Assembly: GCF_051014685.1 (NCBI RefSeq)
Contig: NC_135054.1
Coordinates: forward strand, 8,374,001-8,438,000
Direction of reading: 5' to 3'
From: Ptiloglossa arizonensis
Lineage: Eukaryota > Arthropoda > Insecta > Hymenoptera > Colletidae
Length of the DNA stretch: 64,000 nucleotides
Shown: in pieces, positions 1 to 12,301 of the stretch
How positions within the stretch are numbered: the first letter of the stretch is position 1
Layout: each line of letters begins with the position of its first letter
Notes under the pieces: model-generated
What the model saw: the letters and a program-made list of their open reading frames with translations, nothing else
Told to the model about the DNA's origin: nothing
The model's database searches: none
Translations under genes and position numbers: made by a program

Positions 1-1475
1 TAGAATAAATTCCTTGGAAAAACGTACATGTTAGATTATTAATTTTGAATGTCGAGCTACAAGTCACATCATTGTAATCTGTAATCGTTTGCAAAAAGTA
101 GATACTCTCCTTTTGAGTAAAGGAAGTGTTGCAAAATTTATTCCATTAATTTTTCACTTACGTTTAACTCGGTTAATGACCTTCGTACACGACGATCATG
201 TTTTGTTCTTACATTCTATAAATTTACATTACGAATAATAAAAAGTAGTTTCCTTATTATCGAATACACGGAGACTTCATTATTGCTGACCGAAAAGAAA
301 TATTACAATTTTTCATTTCAATCTTAGATATTAATTTTTGTTTACATCGCGTATATAAGAAACTTATTAAAAAATTTTTTAGTCTATTATTCCTCTCGAT
401 ACCCTGTTTTAATTACTTATTTATACACTACACTGTGTATACGCTGCACAGTAATATATACTACGCTGTTTAATTAATTATTTTACAGTTTTATTCACCA
501 AAGTGAATTGAAACCCCGACTTAAAACGTTACATCGGTGCGGGACTAAAGTGATTTCGGAAATTGCTTTTCGTGCAAGCAAACAATCGAACTTTTATTTC
601 AGCGAATAAACGATTACCCGTACGACTGAGAATTCTCTTTCAATGGTACGAATTCCTTTCGTCGTTCGTATCGCACCGTGTCGATTTTATAGGAGACCAT
701 CGGGCAAACGCTAGACGAAATTCGAATTCGGAAGACTCTCGAAGACAAATTGCATTTATGCAACCGTGGAGTGTAATGGGTCGAGACTTCCGCGGAGGAA
801 GTTTCTCTAGGCACGGAACGTGTTAAGTTACACGCGAAGGCTAACTGAAGATAACTGAATACAGAAACTTCCGAGAGTCTCTTGTTTACGGACTAAAAAT
901 TTCACACTCCCTTAAAAGCAACGTCGATGGGAACGAAGCTCGACGGAGCGGGAACAGGGCTGAAAAGTTTGCGGCGGTGGCGTCGATGGAAGCCTGGCCA
1001 ATCGCGTCGTATTATGAAACACGAAAATTCGATAAAATTCTATAAGCTTACCGGAGAGCGTTACTTTATTTTTTTTTTTTTTTTTTTATATTTTTCCCTT
1101 CACTTTTTCTTTTTTCTTCCTTCGCGTTGACGAATGCACGATTTCGTCGAGGAAACCCGTCAATTAAACCTGCCGCGCTCGCGCCTCGAAAAACGTAATC
1201 CGTGAACGGGGAACTTTTATTGACTTGGAAGTTAACGCAATTTCCAGGGTTACACGTTCGTTGGAGCGTCGATTCCGTTGAATTTTTCTACCACCTTTTG
1301 TTTCGCCGCTGTGCCGAGTGGACGGTCGAAGCTCCGGTCGTCTTGGGAATTACGCTTGATTTAAAGCCGCCGTTTCGTTGTCTTTCGGCACAATGTTTAC
1401 GCGGGACGCGAGTTCATCGGGTGGCGAGCTGGGAAAATAATGTTGTTTCCACGAAATGAAATCAACCGATGAAAA
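1..1475. other. Spacer, no supported gene
   Basis: The first 540 bases are AT-rich; about 540-1470 is richer in GC and CpG. Open frames here stay under about 90 codons, occur on both strands and match no family I recognise. A run of 19 T residues lies at 1069-1087. No RNA gene or transposon end was recognised. Confidence 0.55.
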
Positions 1476-1622
1476 GCGTGCCACGAGACGACTTGAATTG
1501 TTTCGCGATAGATGTTTATGGAAGACTCGAAACATTGCGTTCTTATCGTTATAAAATTTTTGGAAATAGTTTCACGATAAATGTCCCACGAAGACTCGAA
1601 GCATTGTGTTTCTCTTTTTTTT
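1476..1622. repeat. Degenerate ~69-bp tandem duplication
   Basis: The segment starting near 1500 (GTTTCGCGATAGATG, then GAAGACTCGAAACATTG) returns near 1569 as GTTTCACGATAAATG and GAAGACTCGAAGCATTG. A further partial copy seems to precede it near 1479. The offset of 69 is a multiple of three, so an open frame on the minus strand passes through both copies and yields a repeated peptide. I read this as a consequence of the spacing, not as a gene. Confidence 0.6.
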
Positions 1623-3971
1623 TTCATGACATTTTTTTGAAAGTCTTCTTGTACGAAACTCTATTCGAGGCGTGTTCTATTGTACGAATAGAGTACGACG
1701 ACGTTGTTTTTCTTATTGGAATTTTCTCTCTAGTGATTAACAGAGGACACATGGTGACATTTAACGATACTTTGATTGAAAAGAAAATGTTTCTACAGAT
1801 GTATTAATGAAAATACTTGGAGTATACAAATGTTAAAATTAACGAGTTCGTGTGAAAGGTATGTCGAATTTGGGTCGAGAAAGATATTACTGTTGCACGT
1901 GGTGCAACTCGAAGGATGAGATTTATTTTCGAACGTTTAAATCGAAATCGGACCAACAGTAGAGATAGCGAACAATTTGATCGTTTATACAAAGCTTTAG
2001 CGGAGAACCGACCATTTTCGGTAAATAACAGGAATTATTCTTTCTGACATGATAATACTAGACCACATAGAGTGGGACCAATACTAAAGTTTATAATTAA
2101 GAATTAACGCCACACTAGCGACTTCCTTTCAATCTTGAACTACTATTTATTTCAATAGTTGAGATCATTTTTAATTAGGAAAGATTTTAATAATACTGAT
2201 CCTTTAAAATCAACATCGAGTCTTTGTTCTTAACAGGGGAGAAACGATCGTACAAGTATTAATTTCTTAACGCTTAAAATTAATTGAAAAAATAACATTA
2301 CTCGTAAAATCGCTCCTTATAATTGTAATAAACAGATTGCTTCCACTAACATTATTTTGCAACAATAAGAGGGTCAGAATTACGTTTCGAATTTCTCAGA
2401 AAATGGAGAAAACTTCGAGTAAGGAGAAAATTATTTTCCATGGCTAGGAATTTCGGAAATGAACTATAAATCCCGAGCAAATTTTAAATGTAACGAATAA
2501 CTCCTCTCTGTCGCGTTTCCACATATTTTCGTGCTTTTATACATCTCCTCGGTGATAAATTCTGCCATGAAAAGATATTTCATTTAGGCAATCGACCGTT
2601 TCCCGGAAGAAAGCGGCGCGACTAAAACAACAAGTCTAGATAACGACACACGCGAGTGCCTATCCCGCGGTTGAACGATTGTAAGCGGAACTCGAAGGCT
2701 TGCTTCCTCGTGACTCTGCCTATCAACCTGTACACCTGAATTTACGACTCGAGAATACCTTCACTCTATAAATCCAACACGACACCGTCGGCCCTGAAAG
2801 CCTGCTTATCTGGATATCCGACTATCCGGTTTATCGGGACTCCTGCTCCTTCTCTTTCCGTCGGGCTACCTCTAATTGGCCGGTAAACGCAATCCAACTC
2901 GAACGCACAGCGAACACGAAAAACGATTATTCAGCGTCCGAACAACGCAATTAAACGCGATCCAACGTGTAATAAAATTGGGACGATTTATAAAAAATAC
3001 TAGGAAAGTTAATCAAGATACGCATCGCGCGATCCTGTCGAATCACTGAGAAGAATCGTTTGGAATTTGTATCTGTTTATGATTATTGATCTGGTAAACA
3101 TTGATACATAAGAAATCATTCATTTGAAACTCGAAAAATTACTTCTTGCAATTACCTATCATTCGTTAACAATAATTCTAATTTTCTGTCACGAACACGT
3201 TGATAAGATTCGATTAACGTCTTACGAGGTGCAAGTGGCACAAAAGAAATTCGCAGTAACAAGTCTGCTGTTTTTTGAAAAGGTGTTTCATAAATTTTAT
3301 ATTATCCGTGTCTTGACTAATTGTAATCTTCAAAAAAATATATCTATCCACCAGTCTCGAAAAATGTCTATTACTCTAACAAATTTCTCGAAGGTTTAAC
3401 TTGCCAACAGTTGGAAACGTTGAAATAATGTGACGTAATTATCAACCTTTTTTCGTCAAATACGTTTAAAAGTACAAAATCGTCAATTTTCATGGAAGTA
3501 CTTTTTTCGATGATCGACAATTTTACAAAGTTTCATCATTATTCGCTAGATGTTAATGCAACAAACTTGCAAAAGCTGTTACACGTGATAGTCAATTTCA
3601 AGCTTTCAGACAGAAGGAAACAGTCGTACAATAGTTATATGGGCCATTAATTTACCATGAAGTTTTACTAGCTATTACCAGAACTATAGTAATCATACCC
3701 ATACGACTAATAAAATATTTAACTACGACACATACTGGAATTAGAAACTCGTTAAGTAATCCTCGTTTAATTAAATATACATAACGCTTCGGAACCATAA
3801 GTCTTGATATAACCGACTAATGGAAGTCTACCTATAATTCACATTCTACAGAATTGTTTATCTCGAGAACTCGATATCAACTGGTCTTAAAGTTACTTAC
3901 CAGAGTATGAGGTACAAAAACATGGAAAATTCAATCTGAAAATTGACGGTTAAGCGGATCTAGCTTACTCG
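1623..3971. other. Spacer, no supported gene
   Basis: Mostly AT-rich sequence with no frame above about 90 codons on either strand. A GC-richer patch at about 2640-2960 is described separately as a candidate regulatory segment. The segment just upstream of 3972 may hold unrecognisable remains of the Tc1-like element that follows. Confidence 0.5.
2640..2960. promoter_or_regulatory. Candidate cis-regulatory segment (speculative)
   Basis: A GC-richer island in AT-rich spacer carries several short strings resembling insect transcription-factor sites: CTTATCT and repeated TATCC/TATCG (GATA-like), CTAATTGG (homeodomain-like) and GGTAAACG (forkhead-like). Such strings occur by chance, so this rests only on local clustering and composition. 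Conservation in related genomes would be needed to support it. Confidence 0.15.
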
Positions 3972-4451
3972 AAGAAAGGAGAAAATGGTGTTGGCAATGG
4001 TGTGGTTGTTGAAAAAACAGGTGACCTTGTTCTTATAGACGCTACGTTGGAGAAAGAACGTTATAAAGAAATATTAGAACGTCTCTTAATTTCGTCTGAA
4101 CTACGTCTAATTGGGCAAGGATTTGTGCTGCAGGATAATGATCCAAAACACACGTCCAAACTTTGTAAAGGATTTGTTCAAGAAAAAGGAAAGGAAAGGA
4201 TATTAACAGATATTAAATAGCTAGCTCAATCACCACATCCAAACCCTATTGAGTTGCTTTGGGATCACAAGTAGGATTGACAATAGTGCCCAAAATCCAA
4301 ACAAAAACTTTGGGAAAGAATGCTTGTAAGAGTGCACAGAGTGCTTGGAAATTTATCCTCCATACAAGAATAGCAAAATTAGTCGATCCCTACATTAATT
4401 GAAACATTAAAAAGACGTAAATGCTCATTCTATGACGAAAAGGTAGTTTAA
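3972..4451 (+). pseudogene. Tc1-like transposase relic (C-terminal half)
   Basis: One forward frame carries the C-terminal part of a Tc1/mariner-superfamily DDE transposase, an enzyme that cuts and pastes its own element at TA sites. Visible in order: GDLVLIDATLEKERYKEIL, then FVLQDNDPKHTSKLC with the second catalytic Asp in DNDPKHTS, a stop at 4218-4220, LAQSPHPNPIELLWD with the conserved SP.PNPIE.LW motif, and CPKSKQKLWERML near the usual C-terminal helix. The same frame continues to a stop near 4451 with several internal stops and no obvious frameshift. The N-terminal DNA-binding half and the terminal inverted repeats were not found. It is therefore a dead, truncated copy. The family assignment is firm; the exact subfamily is not. 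Confidence 0.87.
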
Positions 4452-7400
4452 CTTTGTCTTTATAATATCGATAGCAATAAAGAGATTATAATCATAATTT
4501 TTATAATTTTTTGTATCATACCTATGATTGGACAACTACCTATGATTAGACGTTAAGAAGCATGCAAAATCACAGCCCCATTTTCATTAATTCACGAATC
4601 ATTTGCATATATCGAGGTGGTGTACTATACATCGGGAAAAAATGAGAGAAATCTAATCCAAAACCAAACCGCGACGCGATTATAATTCCTTTCACTTTAC
4701 CAAAGGAAAGTAACGAAAGGATGCGAGTTAGCGTAACGGTTAATGTCCTACAACGCCATATTTTCCTCGACAACCCTCGAATTATTCCCAAACAAGATCT
4801 CCCGTATATTCAAACTATTCAGTTCCTCGCCATTGTCCTTCCCACTCTGCCTTAACGTCGTCACGGAACCCAGTATCACGTTACAATGTTACTGCAACAA
4901 CATCCACGTATAAATATTTGCCTAGAGACACATCGAGGACGGAACCGTTCACCGTGGCAAGCTCCGAACCAGGAATTCCTCGATCTCAAAGTACGTACGC
5001 ATTAACGTTGCTCACTGTCGTTAATCCAGAACAGTATCTCGCTTCGAAGAATAAATCCACTCTGGATCGTTTGTGGATCGGTGGGAGTAAAGTCACTGTT
5101 TACCGCGATTGAAAGAGAAGGGTCCCGATAAAAGGGAATGCACTTCGACCCTCTTTGTGTATTGCGAGGGAAGACGTGTCGGAAACTGATTATCGCGTTT
5201 CCAGAAGGCTGGTTAACCATCAGAGAGCCACGGAGAGGGAGAGGGATAAATCGATCGCCGGATGATCGAACTCTAGGAGGACGGGCGAGGTTTAGGACAC
5301 CGACGTTTCATCTTTCGGTAAGGGATGAAAGAACGGGGCAAGGGCATCCGGGGTGAAAGAGGAGAGGAGAAGGGGAGAAAGCCCGTGGCGGCGTCGATAG
5401 TCGAGATAGATAGCCGGCTAGGATAAGCTCTTTATACCAGGGGATAAATTTAGCGACAAAACTGTTGGATTAAGGATGCTTTTGACTTTGAATGGAATAT
5501 TTATGTCCCGGGGAAAATCGAAGCGCTGGTGGAGTTCGGTGACGAATTGTCGAGGAGCGAGAGGCAATACTAGACGACGATACAGCTAACATTGAGTACC
5601 GACGGGGATGATGTCGAATCAATACTACGGATACCAGCTCGTGAATTATAATCTAGCGTCGAACAGTATCAATGTAGATGTCAAGCGGAATTGGTACCCA
5701 TTCGATGCTCCCTCCAAGTACCATCCAGTTTAATGCAACATTTCCCCGAACATCTGACTCGTGTTGTCCAAAAGAGCATCGAGCGTGATATAATCGTGAC
5801 AGTTTTAGGTAAAAATCGAGAGAGTGTGTTTCACTTACGACGACTGATACGACTTCTTCTGGTCCGATGAAAAACGGACACGCATTGTGGAGAACAATGG
5901 GAAATGGTAGAAATTGTATATTGACCGAAAGTGGGGATATTTTTTGTATTTTCTTCTCTTTTTCTTTTTTGCGCGAGTTTCGTTGAAATATCGTTCGTCG
6001 TTGGAGAGTTAGTAATTTATTTTGAATTTTCCCTAGGCAGAATTTTCAATCGCTTCTTTGCCTCGCCCTGTATAGACTCGGGGGGAAATTTATGGGGTTG
6101 GCATCGATTCGTGAATCCACAGAATAAGAAAAACTGTAAAGTAAAAGGATCGATTCTGTGTGGTAAGAAACAAATGAAATTAGATATATCGAGGTAAATT
6201 CATAAAGAAAAATCGAAGAATAATGATTCGATTATCTTGTGCTTTGTTCACAGAAATTTTGTTATAAATTTCTCGGATCTATTCAAACGTAAACCTAGGC
6301 AATTGCTCAGCCTACGAAATTGGGCTCTTGAAATTTCATTAACCGTAAAAAATATTTAATTTTTTTTCTATTATTCATCGGTTGTATTCTATTCCCTATT
6401 TCCAATTTTAACATTTTACGTATTTCTTCCACGACGTTAAGGGAATAGAAATAATATTTATTTCATTCGCAAAACCAGGATCGAAGGGTTTGTATTCTAT
6501 GAATATTGTAACAATGCGTGAGAATGAAAGAGATTGCGTGTGGTCCGGAGAGAATCTGGTGTTTGGAATAGACGAGCGAGTGAAGTGTGAAAGAAGAGCG
6601 ATTGTTGATATAGCGTCGTACTGGGAAATTTTTGGCGTACGTGACCAGACGCACGGAGTGAGAGAAATTAAAAATTAGAATGAAAAGGAATGAATGCGTG
6701 TGAGAAAATTTTTCATTGTTGGAAAATTGTCGAAGCGTGTCGCGTCGCGTAAAATAAGAATAACGGAGTCAGCGTAGCCAGCGTAGTCATTAATCGTGTG
6801 CTTTGTTAATGTTTTGTTCCTACAACTACCTCATTCGATGCACGTATATCCCAGAACTTTATTCACCCTTATTTTACAATCACCGGTATTAGATAATTCC
6901 TACAATATACAATACTTGTCACGACTGTTTCCGTTGTAATTTCGAACAAGGTCCTTTAATTATCAACGAGTGTCCGCGTCGGTTTCAATGCAGCCTCGTT
7001 CGAAGATCAGAGGAATCGAAAATCCAATTCACGGGATATCACTCAAACTGACGATAACCGGACCTTAATGCCGGCTTTACGGTGCCATAACGATTAACAA
7101 CAATCGACGAGAAGCAGTTGGCGCAACTGGTACGCACCGAGTTTCCGTGAACCGTAAAGAGGGCCTTAGCCCGTACCGGCCAAGCCCGGGATTTATCGAC
7201 GTTGGTTTGCATAATATCGATTTCGCATTCGAGCCGAGATTAAGATTTCGAGGAGATTAACGAGCCACGCTTTTGCAGCTCCGTATAACCTTCAGGCGTT
7301 AAACCTGCCCCCCCTCCCACTTTTGAATAAGCTTCAACATCGTACTCGATGGAAGACGCGTATCCGACGGGATGACAGATTTGCGTGGGCGTACGGATAA

Positions 7401-8091
7401 TATTCAATGCGATCTGATAAAGCGCCGCGGTAATTAATCGGTATCTTGCGCGCCCGGAAGCCGAATTACGATCAATCGGAGCGGACCTCTATGGAATATA
7501 TCAATTTGAAAGCGATTTGACATTGACGCCGTTGATCAAACTGCCATCGGTGTTTACGCAATTCGGTTTTTCGCGAACGATAGCGTCCGAATTGGGCCAA
7601 TCTTTATCTCGTGGATGGCAGAATTCGATATCGAGGCTTCAGAGACACAGTGGTACTGCGCGGGGGATAGGTCGCCTAAATTGGACCGCGTCGATACCTA
7701 GTCGGAATCGGTATAGCAACGTCAGTTATCGCGTGCGTCTTCAACGTTTCCATGGGTATTACCGTTATATAGTCAACTTTTATGCCCCGATGCGAAACAG
7801 TTGATTACCAACGCGGTGAAATCTTACTTCGAGGACCGTGATGTAATATTATGAACGGCAGGTTTACAACCCGGTCGGTAATGCACTTTAGTATTTTATA
7901 TGTTTACGGCACGATATGGTAATTTTATAACACACCGACGGAAACCATTTTGGGGCGTCGTAACGAGGTCACGCGTGTACGCGACGAAAGCTTCGTGACG
8001 ACCTTGAATCGTTCGATTTGGATCGTTTTAATTTAGACGTTATCTTTCTTCTCGATTTCTTCTCGAAATTTTCTTATCAGGTTCTACGTGT
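4452..8091. other. Spacer, no supported gene
   Basis: AT-rich stretches alternate with CpG-rich patches at about 5120-5760 and 7080-7800. Open frames remain below about 95 codons and overlap on both strands in the CpG-rich patches, as expected where stop codons are rarer. The patch at 7080-7480 has TAAT-core and ATCGAT strings but nothing decisive. No tRNA-like fold or transposon end was recognised. Confidence 0.5.
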
Positions 8092-8840
8092 TCGAAGTAT
8101 GTGTGTTCTCTACGCGTTAACAGTGAAAAAGGAAAGATTCGCGAGAAGGAAGAAGCAAACACGAGAAAATGGATGATGACTGGTTTTGCGTAATATTCGA
8201 GGAAAGTATAAAAAAAGAAATGCTTTGATGTATAATATTAATTCTAAGTGATGGACTCGCGATAATTGTGCAAATGAAACTGAATACTTTACGTATTGTA
8301 TTATAGTTCGAATTAAACAATCTCAATTTTTCAAAATTTGTCAAAAGTCTTCGAAAAATGTGTGTTCTTATACGTTAATAGTAGGGAATAAAAGTTTTGT
8401 AGAGGAGGAAGAAGCAAAACATACGAAGAAATGTGCAAAAACGAAACTATGAAAAAAGAAATGGTCGAATGTATTTCTTCCAAGCGATTGGTTCTCAATA
8501 ATTGTACAGATAGAGTTTAATACTTTATAGATAATGTAACACGTCGAACAGCCAATCTGAATTTTACAGTTTCGTCATACTTTATTTTAAATAAATTAGC
8601 GTTAACATTCTTTCATTTTCGAAGAATAATTTCTTTTCTCATTTCCTCGTCGTATAAATTCAGAAGGATAATCGATGAAGATATTTGCGATTTGTTTGTT
8701 AGAAGTATTACGGTTTAAAGAAATGTCGAAAGTTGTCCAATTAGAGGAAATTTCCCCTAATTGCCGACTTAATCTTGACTTCTCTTAAATTATAACGGAA
8801 CAAACAGCCAAATTCAAAATCTCTGCTTTACTTTATTACC
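8092..8840. repeat. Degenerate ~250-bp tandem repeat, about 3 copies
   Basis: Copy 1 (about 8092-8348) and copy 2 (about 8349-8585) share in order ATGTGTGTTCT at 8099 and 8358, GAAGGAAGAAGC versus GAGGAAGAAGC, an A-rich AAAGAAATG block, GATAATTGTGCA versus AATAATTGTACA, GAATACTTTA versus TAATACTTTA, and a closing AACAATCTCAA versus AACAGCCAATCTGAA block. The offset is about 259. A third, more decayed copy (about 8586-8840) is suggested by AACAGCCAAATTCAAAATC followed by CTTTACTTTATT, matching the end of copy 2. No coding content is evident. Confidence 0.6.
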
Positions 8841-11800
8841 AGGGGCGGTTCCTCTATCTAGGCTTTGCTGATGTAGCTTCAGATACGGGCCAAAACGATC
8901 ATATTTCTCGTATTTGATATCTCGGGCTTTTCACCGGATCTAGTAGCTTCTTCAAGATAGCAATATACACTACCGTGCATAAGTCTTGTGTACGGATACT
9001 TCTCTATTGGACTTGGAAAATGCAAATTATGATACGAATATAATTTTGCGAGGAGATCTTCTTTTACCTTATTTCCTTGTATACTTCCTTTATGTTATTT
9101 TCCTATGGAGTTTCTAATACACGTACACTGCCGCTCCAAAGAATTGATTTTATCGTGCAAACAAAATGTATTTTCATTTTCGAGAGAAATACGGATGCGT
9201 TTTCGAACTTAAATATTTTTGTTCCAAAGATTTATTCTCATAAATACAATGAAATATGTTATCCTATATACAGCTCACCGTGCAACTAGGTTGTAGTAGC
9301 GAAAATGTTATAATTCTGTGCGATGAAATGAATCGAGAACGAAGAACAAAATTTATTCATAACAGGCGTTATCCTTGAGGAAATCAAGTTTGTAAATTTA
9401 TCGGTCAGGCAGATAATCGAGTACGTCTAAGCAAATGTGTCTGACCATTACACGCCACTTCTACTTGCATCGGTGTTTCTGAACATGCATAGATCGTACT
9501 ATTTGCTTTGAGGGGTTCTAATTGGTCAGAACGTAGGGTGAGTCGTGAGAAACGTTATTTATCGTGTATCGAAAAACTTCTCAAGACAACGTTTCACTAT
9601 TTCAAGAGATATATGCAGTAACAGGAAAAAATGTTGGTAAAGTTACAAATGTTTTTTTTTTTCTTAAACAGAGTATCTGTAAATGTACATAAACATGATT
9701 ATCAACAGGCTATAGATACGTACATCACGACCGTTCTATTTATAGCACGTTTCATGCCAACAAATTTCATGCCATTCATGTGTATTAATAAATGTTTCGT
9801 AGATAAAAAAAGAAAGAGATTTAGTTAGAACAAAATATCATGGATAAAGTAGAAACTTCAAGTATTTTTGCTTCCGGTGCACTTTCTATAATCACTTTTA
9901 TGAGATCCTTTAATCTTCAGAGTAACACTGATTCGCTCATTTCTTAATAATAACAAAGAACAACGTTTATGCCCCGTGTATGAGATTTTATTCAGATATG
10001 AACGCACAATTAATCTTGAATGATAAACGAGAACACACGTTTCACCAAATAAATTTGATACATACACAAACATGTAAGAAGAAGAAAGGAAAACGATGAA
10101 TACGAAAAACCGAATTCAAGAAGAGATAAAAATTCTGCCGACAGATCGACGAGTTTCATCAAAATTTGGAATCCGTGTCGAGGGAGTGGAGGAAGTATCT
10201 CCGACAATATAATCGAAAGTGTACCATCGCCTTATATCCGATACGTTCCAGGAGTCTATCGATGAAAGGACGGAGAAGAATCCACAACGGAACGTTCTAT
10301 TCGAAAATGAAAATTGCACGACGAACCCTCCGTATGAACGAAACGAAACCGAAGACAGTTCGATATTTCGTCGTTTCTCTTAATCCTACGAGCGACCAGG
10401 ACGTTGCTTCGAACATTATTCGAAGCAGGCCAAAGTGAAAAGTCGACGATGCCATCAGCATTTCAGGCGTATTGGAACTCTCCGATGTCAAAATGTGTAA
10501 AGAGTTGGCCAGGACTTTGAGGCTTCCAGGGGTCTTGAAGGTTCTGACGTTGTCGAGGGCTTTGCGAGGAATTAAAATCGTTAAAGTCTAAGATCGTTGA
10601 AAGTCTAAAAGTCTCGGGGACCCATCGGGCCTCGAAAAGATTAGAAACCTATTCGTGCCCGTTCCACCGTTCGTCGCGTTACTTTTTCGTTGTTTACGGG
10701 CAGGGTAGGAACGAATTATCGAGTCCCGAACCGAAAGAGGACGTGTCCTTGGTCGGCGAGAAACCAATTCCACGATTTTCCCGTGATATTTTAGCGCGCG
10801 CTTCGTGCGTCTCTTTGATTAAAATTCTTTTGCGCCGCGGACAAAGTCACCGACGAAAAAACGCCGTACAAAAGGAGCCGCGAGTGGTTCGTGCTTTTTG
10901 CAATTAAAAAGTGTTTATTGTTACGACGAGCTTTTACTTTATCTTCGATGGTACAAAGGTACACGTTCTGCTCCTCGATTTTTCAGTACCGAGCGAACGC
11001 GACACGCACCGCGCGTTAATGAACGAAATTGATTTCGACGTCGTAAGCGCGTTCGAAACAAATGCCGGTCGATTAATTAATGCACCGCTGTCAGTTAGCG
11101 TCGAATAATCAGAATTCGAGTGGGTGATTAAGTTGGGCGCACCAGGAATTCCGGGTAATCCATTTAACGGTTTACACAATCGAAAGAATCAACATTACCG
11201 GAATCTTTGCAACTGGCACGATAATGTTATCGAGCACGTTTCTGTAAATATAGGGGAACGGATTATTCGTACGAATTGAAATCAGATAGCGGAGAACGAA
11301 AGTATAAATAAATACTAGGTTCTGTAATAATACGGGATTAAAAACCCGATTTCGTTCGGCACGAATTCAATTCGAACAACGTTATAAATTGATAGCACTT
11401 TGTACGATATTATACGTTCGACTAATTTAACGGTTATTGCGATAAGGGCATACATAATTAGCGTTTCGGGAATTTGTACTTTACTTTGCGCGAGATTAAA
11501 GGGATTATGTACTATTCATAAACAATGTTGCGATTATTGTCCACAAATTTGTTGTCCGACTTCGATTCCCACGTTAAAAGTTGCTCGGTACGAACTATCG
11601 AACGTTGTCGATGTATTAAATTTATCGGTTCGATTACAAGCATTCTTCTTTCCGACAGAGTTTAAAATATTTGCATACTTTTACTCGGAAATCTCATCCT
11701 TAATTTCACGAGGGTGCGCAACCCTCCGTGTCAACCCTCGAATCTGTAAAATAAATCACTCGAGATTAATCTGGAAATCCCGAGGGAGCATTTGAAAATT

Positions 11801-12242
11801 CCTCCAGGAGCGTTTGATATCTCTCTTATTCCAGAGTAATAATTGTTTTTCTGAACGTGATATCGAGTAAAGATTAATAATACGACAATTCGTTATAGTA
11901 TTATATATCGATATGCAAATTATTTCACTTCTTGGTTCACTGTTCCAATAATAGTAACACAATAGAATTTAAATTTATACGATGTATGCTTGTGACAAGA
12001 CTTGGAAGGATATCATATACAGTACATATAAAATATATATGTGTACATCGATAGATATAATATTCATATAATATCAATATTAACAATTGAAGTTTATCGT
12101 GCCCATTACATAGTAATTTGCGGTGACGATAATGAATTCAAACCAAATTGAACACATAGTCGCATTAATTAACATTTTATCGCAACTTTCAAACATTGTC
12201 CTTTGATCATTTCCAGTAAAAGCATCCAATATAATTTAAAAA
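8841..12242. other. Spacer, no supported gene
   Basis: Contains the possible Tc1-like end at 8969 and a CAGGGGCGGTT string at 8840 resembling a hAT terminus without a partner. A 131-codon open frame at 11400-11795 (+) has no ATG codon at all. The interval 10140-11110 is richer in GC and carries overlapping short frames on both strands. The last 250 bases before the 59-bp array are strongly AT-rich with TATA-type runs near 12010-12060. Confidence 0.5.
8969..9003. mobile_element. Possible solo Tc1-like terminal repeat
   Basis: The string TACACTACCGTGCATAAGTC, preceded by AT-rich sequence and beginning TACACT, has the typical look of a Tc1-family terminal inverted repeat. I found no matching reverse-complement end nearby and no transposase in between, so this is at best an orphan terminus. 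Confidence 0.3.
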
Positions 12243-12301
12243 GTTGTTCGATTGAACAATGTAGTACTAGGTTGCTCAATAAGTTCAGTCGTTCAATAAA
12301 A
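12243..12301. repeat. Degenerate edge unit of the 59-bp array
   Basis: The 59 bases immediately before the first clean unit align to it only in part, chiefly TGCTCAATAAGTTCAGTCGTTCAATAAAAC in place of the hairpin-bearing right half; key differences are C for GA changes around the loop. It looks like an old diverged unit at the left edge of the array. Confidence 0.5.

Noticed and set aside
11400..11795. 131-codon frame with a cysteine cluster (QCCDYCPQICC)
   Set aside because: Contains no ATG codon; cysteine spacing fits no metal-binding or knottin pattern I know.
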